This document shows positions 10,739-18,445 of a stretch of 64,000 nucleotides of DNA, piece after piece. The stretch is from positions 124,001-188,000 of the forward strand of contig DASZEN010000060.1 in assembly GCA_035940775.1 (NCBI GenBank), read 5' to 3'. The translations under genes and the position numbers were made by a program. Below the pieces are notes generated by a model, which worked only from the letters and a program-made list of their open reading frames with translations, ran no database searches and was not told the origin of the DNA. The stretch is from DASQYE01 sp035940775 (GTDB lineage Bacteria > Acidobacteriota > Blastocatellia > Pyrinomonadales > Pyrinomonadaceae). The stretch's first letter is position 1; each line of letters begins with the position of its first letter.

Positions 10739-12343
10739 ATGTACTGTTCTCCGAGGATCATTCGCAACCTTTTCATCATGCTGGCAGTGCTGCTGGCGGG
10801 CGCACCCGTCCTTCTTCCGGCACAAACGCCCGGCGACCGCGCTGCGAAGCAGACGGGCCCGACGGCGCTCATACGCTGGAGGGGTCGCAGCCGGGTCACG
10901 CGATACAGGCTGCAACTGGCGCGCGATGCGAGGTTCAGGGACATCGTTTTTGATCGCGCCGTGGAGGGCCTCGAATATCTTGTGACGGAACTCCCGGCCG
11001 GAAGCTACTACTGGCGCGTCGCCCCGGCGACTCCCGAAACCGGAATTTATTCGCGGCCCGTTCAGGTCATCGTAAAGCTCGAAACGGTGACCGCTCCAAC
11101 GCCGACACCGACGCCAACGCCAACACCAACGCCGCGTCCAATCCCGACACCGACGCCGAAGCTCTTATCGCCGGGCGATACCGGATGGCGGACGGCTACG
11201 GGCGAGGTCAGGCAGCCCAGGGTCGCGCCGCTGCGCGTGGTCTCGAATCTCGATCTGGTCGGCGTGAATACGGACGGGATGGTATACGCTCTCGACGGCT
11301 CGAAGGGCATGGCGCTCTGGACGGCGCGCTTCAGGCCGAACGCGAAGAAGGGAGAACCGACCGGCAATGGCGGGGCGGCTGCCTTCGCGCCCGTGATTAT
11401 TAAGGGCGAGTCGGGACTTGCCAATGTCGTGGTCGCGTTCGAGGGCGGCGTGCGCGCGCTACAGGGAGCGACGGGGCGCGAGCTATGGCGTACGAGTTTG
11501 CAGGGACGCGCGACCGCCGGGACGGCTGCCGACATAGACGGCGACGGCCATTACGAGATCATCATCGCCGAGGACGACGTAGCCCATTTGGCCGTTCTCA
11601 ACGAAGCCGGGAAATTCATCGCCGAGGTCAAACTTGACGCCGGAGCGATCGGCGCGCCCGTTCCCTATGTCATGGGGGATCAGCGCGGGGTGATGGTGGT
11701 GCTGGAAAACGGGATGATCGAGATGCGAAACATCAACGGCGAGCGCCTGCGCGCCGTCAAGCTGGATACCAAACCGACGACGCCTCTCCTGATCGTTCAG
11801 AAACAGCAGGGCCCGATAGGATTGCTCGGAGTCGAAGGCAACCTGATCGCGCTCGATCTTAACGATCCGAATTTAAAGCCAACGGGACGCATCGCGACCG
11901 AAGATGATTCCCCGCGCGGAGAACTCTCGGCCGTAGACCTGGACGGCGACGGCGCGCAGGAGGTCGTCATGATTACGCGGCTCGGGCGCGCCGTCGTTAT
12001 CAACGCCAGCGATGGAAAGATAAAGTGGTTCGCCACGGGTGCGACCGACGCGGCCTCGGCCGCCTTCGCCGATGTCAACGCGGACGGAACGCTGGATGTG
12101 CTGGTCGCCGCCGGGCCCTCGTTTGCGATTGCGCTCTCGGGTCGCGATGGCGCGCTGGTCTGGAAAGCGGAAGAGGCCGGGAGCAGCGCGCCCGACGCGG
12201 CCCGCGAGCGTTCGGGTCGCGTGTTGGTCACGGCGACGGTTGGCGACGGGAGGAGCGCTTTTCTGGTTGGCAGCGACCCCTCGCGCGCGAATTTGCGCGC
12301 CGTCGGATTGCCGCAGGGTTCTGTGAAACTAGCGACGCGCTGA
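10739..12343 (+). CDS. Secreted FG-GAP/PQQ-like beta-propeller protein with Pro-Thr linker
   Basis: About 534 residues. The ATG at 10739 gives a clear signal peptide (basic start, hydrophobic LFIMLAVLLAGAPVLL, then PAQ), better than the upstream GTG at 10694. A short fibronectin-like segment (YRLQLARDARF, YYWRVAP) follows, then a Pro-Thr repeat linker near residues 120-140, then a propeller-like region with FG-GAP calcium motifs DIDGDGHYE, DLDGDGAQE and DVNADGTLD alternating with PQQ-type strands (GMVYALDGSKGMALWTARF). Such proteins sit outside the inner membrane and usually bind ligands or partners; no enzyme motif is seen. It follows the response regulator by about 70 bases. Confidence 0.8.
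   Translation: MYCSPRIIRNLFIMLAVLLAGAPVLLPAQTPGDRAAKQTGPTALIRWRGRSRVTRYRLQLARDARFRDIVFDRAVEGLEYLVTELPAGSYYWRVAPATPETGIYSRPVQVIVKLETVTAPTPTPTPTPTPTPRPIPTPTPKLLSPGDTGWRTATGEVRQPRVAPLRVVSNLDLVGVNTDGMVYALDGSKGMALWTARFRPNAKKGEPTGNGGAAAFAPVIIKGESGLANVVVAFEGGVRALQGATGRELWRTSLQGRATAGTAADIDGDGHYEIIIAEDDVAHLAVLNEAGKFIAEVKLDAGAIGAPVPYVMGDQRGVMVVLENGMIEMRNINGERLRAVKLDTKPTTPLLIVQKQQGPIGLLGVEGNLIALDLNDPNLKPTGRIATEDDSPRGELSAVDLDGDGAQEVVMITRLGRAVVINASDGKIKWFATGATDAASAAFADVNADGTLDVLVAAGPSFAIALSGRDGALVWKAEEAGSSAPDAARERSGRVLVTATVGDGRSAFLVGSDPSRANLRAVGLPQGSVKLATR
11091..11160 (+). repeat. Short tandem repeat coding a Pro-Thr linker
   Basis: Repeated ACGCCGACACCG/ACGCCAACACCA units encode alternating Thr-Pro. 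The region is a flexible extracellular linker between the N-terminal fibronectin-like part and the propeller, and is prone to length change by slippage. Confidence 0.7.
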
Positions 12344-12378
12344 CGGCGAACTCAACGAGAGAAGGAGAATAATGAGCT

Positions 12379-12522
12379 ATGCTCTGGATTATCGCCGTAC
12401 TGCTTGTAGTGGCGTGGGCCGGGGGAATGATCCTTCATAAGGGCGGCTTTATACATATCTTGCTGCTGTGCGCCATCGCCCTGATCGTCGTGCAACTGGT
12501 CGCGCTGCGGCGGGCCGTGTAA
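12379..12522 (+). CDS. Lmo0937-family mini membrane protein
   Basis: A 47-residue protein with two membrane segments: MLWIIAVLLVVAWAGGMI, a short loop with GGFIHIL, then LLLCAIALIVVQLVAL and a basic end. The spacing and the GGFIHILL motif match the small Lmo0937-type family found across many bacteria, function unknown and often stress-linked. GGAG lies about 12 bases upstream. It begins 35 bases after the propeller gene and ends just before a strong terminator, so it may be the last gene of that transcript. Confidence 0.8.
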   Translation: MLWIIAVLLVVAWAGGMILHKGGFIHILLLCAIALIVVQLVALRRAV

Positions 12523-12579
12523 ACCGTACGAAGGAGAAAGCGCGCTCTCTCTCTTCATCCAACTCAAAAAATTCCTGTT

Positions 12580-12627
12580 AAAACAGGAGGCTGCCCCTAA
12601 GGTCAGGGGACAGCCTCCTGTTTTTTA
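12580..12627 (+). terminator. Strong rho-independent terminator
   Basis: An 18-bp stem (AAAACAGGAGGCTG-CCCC pairing with GGGGACAGCCTCCTGTTTT, one bulged A), an 8-base loop TAAGGTCA and a run of six T's. The A-tract on the other side means it may also end the minus-strand lipoprotein gene that converges from 12713. Confidence 0.9.
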
Positions 12628-12712
12628 TCATAAGCTATGACTCGGATCATCGAGTCGGGCAATCAAGCCTTGAACCGCGCCTGACGCGGCACGCGCCGCT
12701 TCTACGGCTTAC

Positions 12713-13123
12713 TTACGGCCTGTTTCCGCCTAAAATACTTCGCACACGGCGCGCGGCCTCATCCGCCGCGTCGCGCACCTGTCTCTCCGTCCTGTTCACG
12801 GTTTTATTCGTGCGGGCGTTCTCGTTTTTGCTGGCCCGGTCACGATTACCCGAACGGCTCCCCGTCCGTTCGCCGCTTGTGGTCGAAGACGAGCCGCGCT
12901 TGTCGCGCGAGGATTTGCTTCCGCTGCCGCTCCCGGCCGTCTCCGTGCCATCGTCGCCCGTAGACTCGTTCGTGCTCGCTTCCGTATTGCCGTTCTCCTC
13001 CGTAGTGCTCGCTGTCGAGTTGGCATTATTACTATTATTGTCGTTGGCGGTCTTCTTAGAGCAGCCGACGGAGGCCATGGCTACCAGGACGCCGAGGACG
13101 ATCATACACAGTCTACTTTTCAT
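12713..13123 (-). CDS. Low-complexity lipoprotein
   Basis: A 136-residue protein with a lipoprotein signal peptide (MKSRLCMIVLGVLVAMASVGC; the lipid-bearing Cys is residue 21). After it comes a long Asn/Ser/Thr/Gly/Glu-rich stretch without predicted structure, then a basic Arg-rich end (RQVRDAADEAARRVRSILGG) that could be a helix. GGAGAA lies about 8 bases before the ATG. The shape suggests a disordered tether reaching from a membrane, with the basic helix binding a partner such as peptidoglycan or nucleic acid; this is guesswork. No homologous family is recognised. Confidence 0.65.
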   Translation of the reverse strand: MKSRLCMIVLGVLVAMASVGCSKKTANDNNSNNANSTASTTEENGNTEASTNESTGDDGTETAGSGSGSKSSRDKRGSSSTTSGERTGSRSGNRDRASKNENARTNKTVNRTERQVRDAADEAARRVRSILGGNRP

Positions 13124-13538
13124 CTCTGATTGTTCTCCTTACGAATGGGGGCTCAACTGTATTCGCCGGATAATTCATTTGACGGAAATTCGGTCTGACC
13201 GGGGCTATCTTACCAGAGAGCGCAGGTTTGCCAAGCAACTATTATGCGATGTCCGCGCGGAAATCAAGGCGGGGGCGTCCGAGTCCGGGGCGTTCGCAGG
13301 CGAGCAGCCCAGCGAGCACGCTAAGCGGCCTCGCGGCGTCGAAAAGACTGTATATAAGGGGTGACCGGGGCCCCGGTCGCCCGGCGAGACAGGGCCGCGC
13401 CGCTTGATTCCGAGCGCCAACTCCGGCAACAATGCGTGCCTGTGGCGCATCAATGCAACAGAAGGGAAAACGTCACCGCCGGACGCCCTGTCAAATGAAG
13501 AGACGACATTCTATTCGTAGCGAAGGAGCAATCGTTTT
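13124..13538. other. Intergenic region between divergent lipoprotein and OmpA-like genes
   Basis: About 415 bases without a convincing gene. It should hold both divergent promoters. The one structure seen is the GC palindrome at 13363-13378. Long ORFs crossing it are shadows without ribosome-binding sites. Confidence 0.6.
13363..13378. repeat. Perfect 16-bp palindrome
   Basis: GACCGGGGCCCCGGTC reads the same on both strands with no spacer. Without a loop it is a poor hairpin, so a dimeric protein site is more likely than a terminator. Chance is possible in DNA this GC-rich. Confidence 0.4.
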
Positions 13539-15122
13539 ATGAATCGACGAGCCTCTGCCTCAAAAGGGTCGCGCCTCCTGGGCGCATGGCTGCTGCTCTT
13601 GGTCGCCGCGCCCCTCGCCTTCGGTCAGGCGGACGTGCCGCGACAGACCGTCGCCATCACATACCCGCTCGATCAGACCGTCAACGTCAAATTTCGCGGC
13701 ACGACGCGTCTGCCGCGCCTCAAGGGCGAAGCGAAGGTCAGGCGTGCCGGTCGGCGCGGCACGCGCGTCGAGCTGAGCATAGAGAATCTTCCGCGCGCAC
13801 AGGAGCTGGGCGGCGTCTATACGACCTATATCCTGTGGGCCATCTCGCCCGAGGGGCGCGTCGACAATCTGGGTGAGATCAAGCGAAGCGGCAGTATGAT
13901 CGTTGACTCGAAGCTCGATGTGACGACGCCGCTGCAAAACTTCGCGCTGATCGTCACGGCGGAACCTCATTTTCTTGTGCGCGGCCCGAGCCGAATGGTC
14001 GTGCTCGAAAATCTTCCGCCGCGCAACGCAGGTGACGCGGACGTGGCGACCATGAACGTACAGTACGCGGGCAACAGCAGCGACTATTTTAACGACCAGC
14101 GCTTACCGGAAGTCGCCGATAACGATTACGGGCGGACGCCGACCTCTCTGCTGGGCGCGCGCCAGGCCGTCAATCTGGCACGCTATGCCGGGGCCGAACG
14201 CGAGGCACAGGACGAGTTGAGGGAAGCGCAGGCTCAGTTGGAGGAGGCCGAAAACGCCTGGCGGCTGAAACAATCCGAGGCCGAGGTGGATGCTGCTGCG
14301 AGAAAGGCTGTGAGCCTCGGCGCGCGGGCCGAAGAGATGGCCGAGACGCGCCGCGCCGCTCGTCAGAGAAGAGAAGAGATTTCACGCCGCGATGCGGCCG
14401 TACGCGAGGCGGAGGAAACAGCGGCCACCGCCGGTAAAGAGATCACAGACCTGCGCGCCGACCTGGAGCGCGAGCGCCACGCGCGCGAGTTGGCCGAGCG
14501 CGACGCCGCCAGCGCTACGCAACAGCTACGCGACCTGCGTACGGAGGTGGCGCGCCTGCGCGACGAGCTTCAGAGCGTGCGCGCCGAGGGTGAAGAGGCG
14601 AAGGTGAAGCTGGCGCGCATAGAGGGCGAGCGGCAGGCGCTCGCGGCGCGGCAGGCCGAAGAGCAACGCGCCACGCAGCAACGCGCGGCAGCCGCCTCGC
14701 TCAAAGAGACGCTGGCGCGTTTCGGCTCGGTTCGCGAAACCAATCGCGGTCTGGTGCTGGTGCTGCCCGAATCCGTGTGGGCCAATGCTCGCGCCAGCCA
14801 GCTTGCCCCGGCGGCCAACGCTAAGCTTGAGCCCCTGGCGGCGCTGCTCGCAAACAATCCCGACTATCGTATAGTGATAGAGTCCTACACGGACAATCGC
14901 GGCGACGAGGCATCGCTGCTGCAATTAACGGAGGAGCGCGCGCAAGCTCTAGCCCAACAATTCATCACGGCCGGGGTTGACGGCGTCCGCATACAGGCGA
15001 GCGGTATGGGTGTGGCAAACCCGGTCGCGCCAAACAACAGGGCGCAGGGCCGCCTTCGCAACCGGCGAACGGAAATCACACTCACCTTCACGAACGCGCA
15101 GGATACCGCCGTCAACCAGTGA
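13539..15122 (+). CDS. OmpA-family protein with long coiled coil
   Basis: 527 residues. AAGGAG precedes the ATG. There is a signal peptide (LLGAWLLLLVAAPLAFGQA), then a beta-rich domain of about 150 residues, a long charged helical region (roughly 215-400, rich in Glu, Arg, Ala) expected to form a coiled coil, and a C-terminal OmpA/MotB peptidoglycan-binding domain (about 400-520) with IVIESYTDNRGDE, LTEERAQALAQQF and NRRTEITL. The N-terminal domain does not look like a transmembrane barrel, so the protein is probably periplasmic or a lattice spacer that holds peptidoglycan. It is followed by a histidine kinase gene after about 110 bases. Confidence 0.85.
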   Translation: MNRRASASKGSRLLGAWLLLLVAAPLAFGQADVPRQTVAITYPLDQTVNVKFRGTTRLPRLKGEAKVRRAGRRGTRVELSIENLPRAQELGGVYTTYILWAISPEGRVDNLGEIKRSGSMIVDSKLDVTTPLQNFALIVTAEPHFLVRGPSRMVVLENLPPRNAGDADVATMNVQYAGNSSDYFNDQRLPEVADNDYGRTPTSLLGARQAVNLARYAGAEREAQDELREAQAQLEEAENAWRLKQSEAEVDAAARKAVSLGARAEEMAETRRAARQRREEISRRDAAVREAEETAATAGKEITDLRADLERERHARELAERDAASATQQLRDLRTEVARLRDELQSVRAEGEEAKVKLARIEGERQALAARQAEEQRATQQRAAAASLKETLARFGSVRETNRGLVLVLPESVWANARASQLAPAANAKLEPLAALLANNPDYRIVIESYTDNRGDEASLLQLTEERAQALAQQFITAGVDGVRIQASGMGVANPVAPNNRAQGRLRNRRTEITLTFTNAQDTAVNQ

Positions 15123-15232
15123 CGCGGAGTATTTTCGGTGACCGGGCGGCGAGTCGGATGGCTTCTTCATTGGCTCGGCCGCCCGGTCAACGGTATCGCT
15201 CGCCGCTCTGCTCTTACGGATAATACCGTCAA

Positions 15233-17338
15233 ATGTCACTGCTCGAAGTCCTACAGCTCATAGGCTACAGCACGGGGGCGACGTTACATCTATGGATGGG
15301 CGCGCTGCTCTGGCGTCGCCGTCGCGGGCTGATAAAGGTCGAGCGCGTATTGCTGGCGCTGACGGTAAGCTTCGGCGTCTGGCATGGCTGCAATCTAATC
15401 ATCGCCCTGCAGGGGATGCTCGGGCTCGAGGGCGAGCGCTGGGCCGCCCTGTTTCGGCTGGCCGATACGCTCGCCGTCATCAGCATCACGCTGTCCTACT
15501 CTTTTCTGCTGCACGTCCATCTACACCTGTGGGCCAACGCGCATGATCGCGGGCTCAAGCGCGGCGAGCGCCTGCGCGTGTACCTCTCTTACATTCCGGC
15601 CCTCTTCCTGGTGATCGCCGTGCCGCCACTGTGGACGGGCGAGTACGCGCCGATGTTCGTCAAGCTCTCGCATCTGGTGCTGCCGTTTGTGCTGTGGGCC
15701 GCCTACGTGCTCTGCTTCATAGCGGCCACAGACCTGCTCATCGCCCGTCGCTCATCTTCGCGGAACGAGCGGCGTGCATTGCAAACGCTCGCCGTGTCGT
15801 TCGTCGCCATCGGTGTGCTTCTGGTCGCCGTCTATGCTCTGAATTTCGGCGCGGGCATGGGCCGTGGACTCTATTTGAAAACGGCCGCCAATCTGGGCTC
15901 ATTGCTGCCCTCGGCGCTGATCGCCTATTACATCTATCGCTATCGTTATCTTGAGCTGATAATCAAGGAGAGCCTGATCGCCGCCACGTTCGCGGCCGTG
16001 GTGCTCATAGCCTATCTCTACGGCATACGCACGGTCGGATCGTGGCTGACCGCCCGGTACAACCTGCGTACGGGCGTCGTCGAATCACTGCTGATTCTGG
16101 CGCTGGCGCTCCTCGCAGCCCCCCTGCGCCAGTGGATCGAAAAGCGCTTCCACAATCTTTTTCAGAGAGAGGCGACGCTGTACCGCGAGGTCGTGGCGCG
16201 AATCGGCGCGCAGGCGGGGCAATATAAGCAACTGCCCGAGCTGTTACGATTCGTCGAGGAGCGGACGGCGCAAGCCCTCGGCCTGCGTCGCGTGCGTATC
16301 ATTCTTCATCGCCCCGAGAGCGATCAGCGCTCTACCACCGCGACGAGCAGCAGCTTGCAGGCCGGGGAGAGCAGGGATGAGACGGACGAAGGATTGATTG
16401 GATTGATGGGCCAGGTTCTTGAACAGGCGAGGGCGGGCGGCTGGATGGCGATTGAGGGCGAGCGTCGTTTGCGCGAGCAGGGATTTGAGATCGCCTATGC
16501 CCTGCGCCGCGAGCAGCGCAACGTCGGCTTGATGTTGATTGACGCGGCGGCCGATGCCTTGACGCCGGACGCGCGCGTTGTTTTGGAAGTGCTGGCCGGG
16601 CAGGTGGCAATCGCTGTCGAAGATTGCCGACTGGTCGAGGAGAACGTGTGCCTTGAGCGGCGGCTGGCGCACGGCGAGCGACTGGCCGCCCTGGGCCAGA
16701 TGGCCGCCACAGTGGCCCACGAGGTTCGTAATCCTCTTTCGGCCATCAAATCCATCGCCCAGGTGATGCGCGAGGATCAACATTTATCGAGCGAATACGG
16801 ACGCGACCTCAGCCTTATCGTCGGCGAAACGGATCGGCTCAGCCGCAGCGTCACACAGCTACTGAGCTACGCGCGCACGACGCCGCCCGCAATCGCGCCC
16901 TGTCGCGCGGACGAGCTTGTGCGCTCCATGACGGAGCTTTTCAGCGCCGAGGCCGCGTCCCGCGCCGTTCAACTTGAGTGCGTGCCGGAATCCGCTCAAG
17001 AGCTTGACGGGGTGACGGCCTCCGCCACCCGCGACGCTCTATCAAATCTGGTGCTCAATGCGCTGCAAGCGACCCCCACGGGCGGAACCATTCGCATCGA
17101 AACGCGCGTCGAAGGAGACTCCCTGCTCTTTACGGTGACGGACAGCGGCGCGGGCGTTGACCCGAAACTTCGCGAGCGCATCTGGGAGCCGTTCTTTACG
17201 ACGCGCCAGCGCGGCACGGGGCTCGGGCTCGCCATCGTGCGCAAGCGCATCGAGGACATAGGCGGCACGACTTGCCTCCTGGATGGAAACAGGGGCGGGG
17301 CCTGCTTTGAGCTACGATTGCCGCTCAAATCTCTCTGA
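15233..17338 (+). CDS. Membrane sensor histidine kinase with GAF domain
   Basis: 701 residues. The first 290 or so contain about seven to eight membrane helices, like the 7TM N-terminal sensor region of bacterial kinases. A GAF-like domain follows (about 330-470), then the dimerisation domain with H-box VAHEVRNPLSAIKS (His about 495) and the ATPase domain with NLVLNALQAT, DSGAGVDP and GTGLGLAIVRKR. It would autophosphorylate and pass the phosphate to a response regulator. The NtrC-type regulator at 18446, two genes downstream, is the likely partner, since NtrB-like kinases share this H-box style; the pairing is inference from position. Confidence 0.9.
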   Translation: MSLLEVLQLIGYSTGATLHLWMGALLWRRRRGLIKVERVLLALTVSFGVWHGCNLIIALQGMLGLEGERWAALFRLADTLAVISITLSYSFLLHVHLHLWANAHDRGLKRGERLRVYLSYIPALFLVIAVPPLWTGEYAPMFVKLSHLVLPFVLWAAYVLCFIAATDLLIARRSSSRNERRALQTLAVSFVAIGVLLVAVYALNFGAGMGRGLYLKTAANLGSLLPSALIAYYIYRYRYLELIIKESLIAATFAAVVLIAYLYGIRTVGSWLTARYNLRTGVVESLLILALALLAAPLRQWIEKRFHNLFQREATLYREVVARIGAQAGQYKQLPELLRFVEERTAQALGLRRVRIILHRPESDQRSTTATSSSLQAGESRDETDEGLIGLMGQVLEQARAGGWMAIEGERRLREQGFEIAYALRREQRNVGLMLIDAAADALTPDARVVLEVLAGQVAIAVEDCRLVEENVCLERRLAHGERLAALGQMAATVAHEVRNPLSAIKSIAQVMREDQHLSSEYGRDLSLIVGETDRLSRSVTQLLSYARTTPPAIAPCRADELVRSMTELFSAEAASRAVQLECVPESAQELDGVTASATRDALSNLVLNALQATPTGGTIRIETRVEGDSLLFTVTDSGAGVDPKLRERIWEPFFTTRQRGTGLGLAIVRKRIEDIGGTTCLLDGNRGGACFELRLPLKSL

Positions 17339-17549
17339 CCGAGACTTCGTCCCGAAGCGGTCGAGAACCGTATATCGCCACTGCTCTTCGGCGTTCCCCG
17401 TGCCTTCTCATACGCGTCCCTGAAATTTTTCGCCGACATCTCTGCCACTTTTTCCAGGGAAGCGCGTTTCTACAAACGGCCCGTGAGAGGATTGCCGCGA
17501 ACATGTTGAAAGAGCTTTCTCATCGACTATCTCAAACAGGAGACGAACA

Positions 17550-18194
17550 ATGCCGCCACTACGTTTCAAACGCGAACTATTCATCTGCGCGCTCCTGCTC
17601 TGCTCCGTTCTTTCGGGGACGAGCATGGCGCAGGCTACCAAAGGGATTTCGACCGGGTCGGCTTCAAACGACGACCTGAAAGCAGCCGTCGATTTGGAGA
17701 TTCAACTGCACCTGCTCGTGGCTTCAAACGCGGCGGGCGAAGGGGCAAAGCTGCCTGCGGCGCTCGATGCGACTTCCAGGCAGCTTCGCTCGGCGCTGCC
17801 CTTCACAAACTATCGCTGGGCAGCTACGTATATCAACCGCGTCAGCAACGGGGCGGCGAGCAGCATTCGCGGCATCGCCGGGCCGCTCTTAGGAACAACC
17901 TCGCAGTCTTCGCAGACGCCTTCCTTCTACGACATGCAGCTCAATGATGTCATGCTGACTTCGGATGCGAGGGGGGTAGAGGTCGTCCAGCTCAGGATCC
18001 ATTTCGGAGCGCGATTGCCAATCGTGGCCGGGCCCGGCAGCGGAACGACAGGGCCGCTCATCAACTATGAGAGCACAGGCATCAGCACCTTCGTCCGTAT
18101 AAAAGAGAACGAGCCGGTGGTGATCGGAACCATGAGCCTTGGCCCATCGAATGAGATGCTGGTGCTGGTAGTCACGGCGAAGAAGTTAGACTGA
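17550..18194 (+). CDS. Secreted protein of unknown function
   Basis: 214 residues with AGGAG about 9 bases before the ATG and a clean signal peptide (FICALLLCSVLSGTSMAQA). The mature part has an acidic helical start, a middle region rich in Ser/Gly/Thr and a beta-rich end (VVIGTMSL, MLVLVVTAKKLD). No family is recognised. It lies between a histidine kinase and an NtrC-like regulator, and the 28-bp inverted repeat follows its stop. A role as a periplasmic partner of the kinase or as a regulon member is only a guess. Confidence 0.65.
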   Translation: MPPLRFKRELFICALLLCSVLSGTSMAQATKGISTGSASNDDLKAAVDLEIQLHLLVASNAAGEGAKLPAALDATSRQLRSALPFTNYRWAATYINRVSNGAASSIRGIAGPLLGTTSQSSQTPSFYDMQLNDVMLTSDARGVEVVQLRIHFGARLPIVAGPGSGTTGPLINYESTGISTFVRIKENEPVVIGTMSLGPSNEMLVLVVTAKKLD

Positions 18195-18265
18195 AACGTA
18201 TTTTCGCCCGTCGCTCTGAAACTGTAAGGCGCTTTCGATTGGGCTCTGCGCTCGGCCTGGGCTCA

Positions 18266-18327
18266 AAAGGCGCATGCCGCTTCGCTCGCCGGAAACGTCT
18301 CCGGCGAGCGAAGCGGCATGCGCCTTT
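18266..18327. repeat. Perfect 28-bp inverted repeat with 6-base loop
   Basis: The arms 18266-18293 and 18300-18327 are exact reverse complements around AACGTC. Outer ends are AAA and TTT. The stem is far longer than a normal terminator and lacks a real T-tract, so it may act as a terminator in both directions, as an mRNA 3' stabiliser for the gene ending at 18194, or as a REP/MITE-like mobile repeat. Confidence 0.8.
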
Positions 18328-18403
18328 GCCGTTAGTTGCGCGCCGCTCGCTTCGGTTAATATCGGATGTCGAAGAGGGCAGAGGGCAAATCACCGGCCTC
18401 TCG

Positions 18404-18419
18404 TGGCACGCGATATGCT
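18404..18419 (+). promoter_or_regulatory. Sigma-54 promoter match
   Basis: TGGCACGCGATATGCT fits the -24/-12 consensus TGGCACG-N4-TTGCT with exact GG-N10-GC spacing (GG at 18405, GC at 18417); one base of the -12 box differs. Transcription would start near 18430, just before the ribosome-binding site (GGAG, 18434) of the sigma-54-dependent regulator at 18446, which suggests autoregulation. Confidence 0.55.
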
Positions 18420-18445
18420 GGCCTGATCGTCCCGGAGAATCTGGC

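Noticed and set aside
18239..18445. N-terminal extension of the NtrC-type regulator starting before the inverted repeat
   Set aside because: The extra residues simply translate the inverted repeat and the sigma-54 promoter; the ATG at 18446 has a ribosome-binding site and begins just before the receiver domain.
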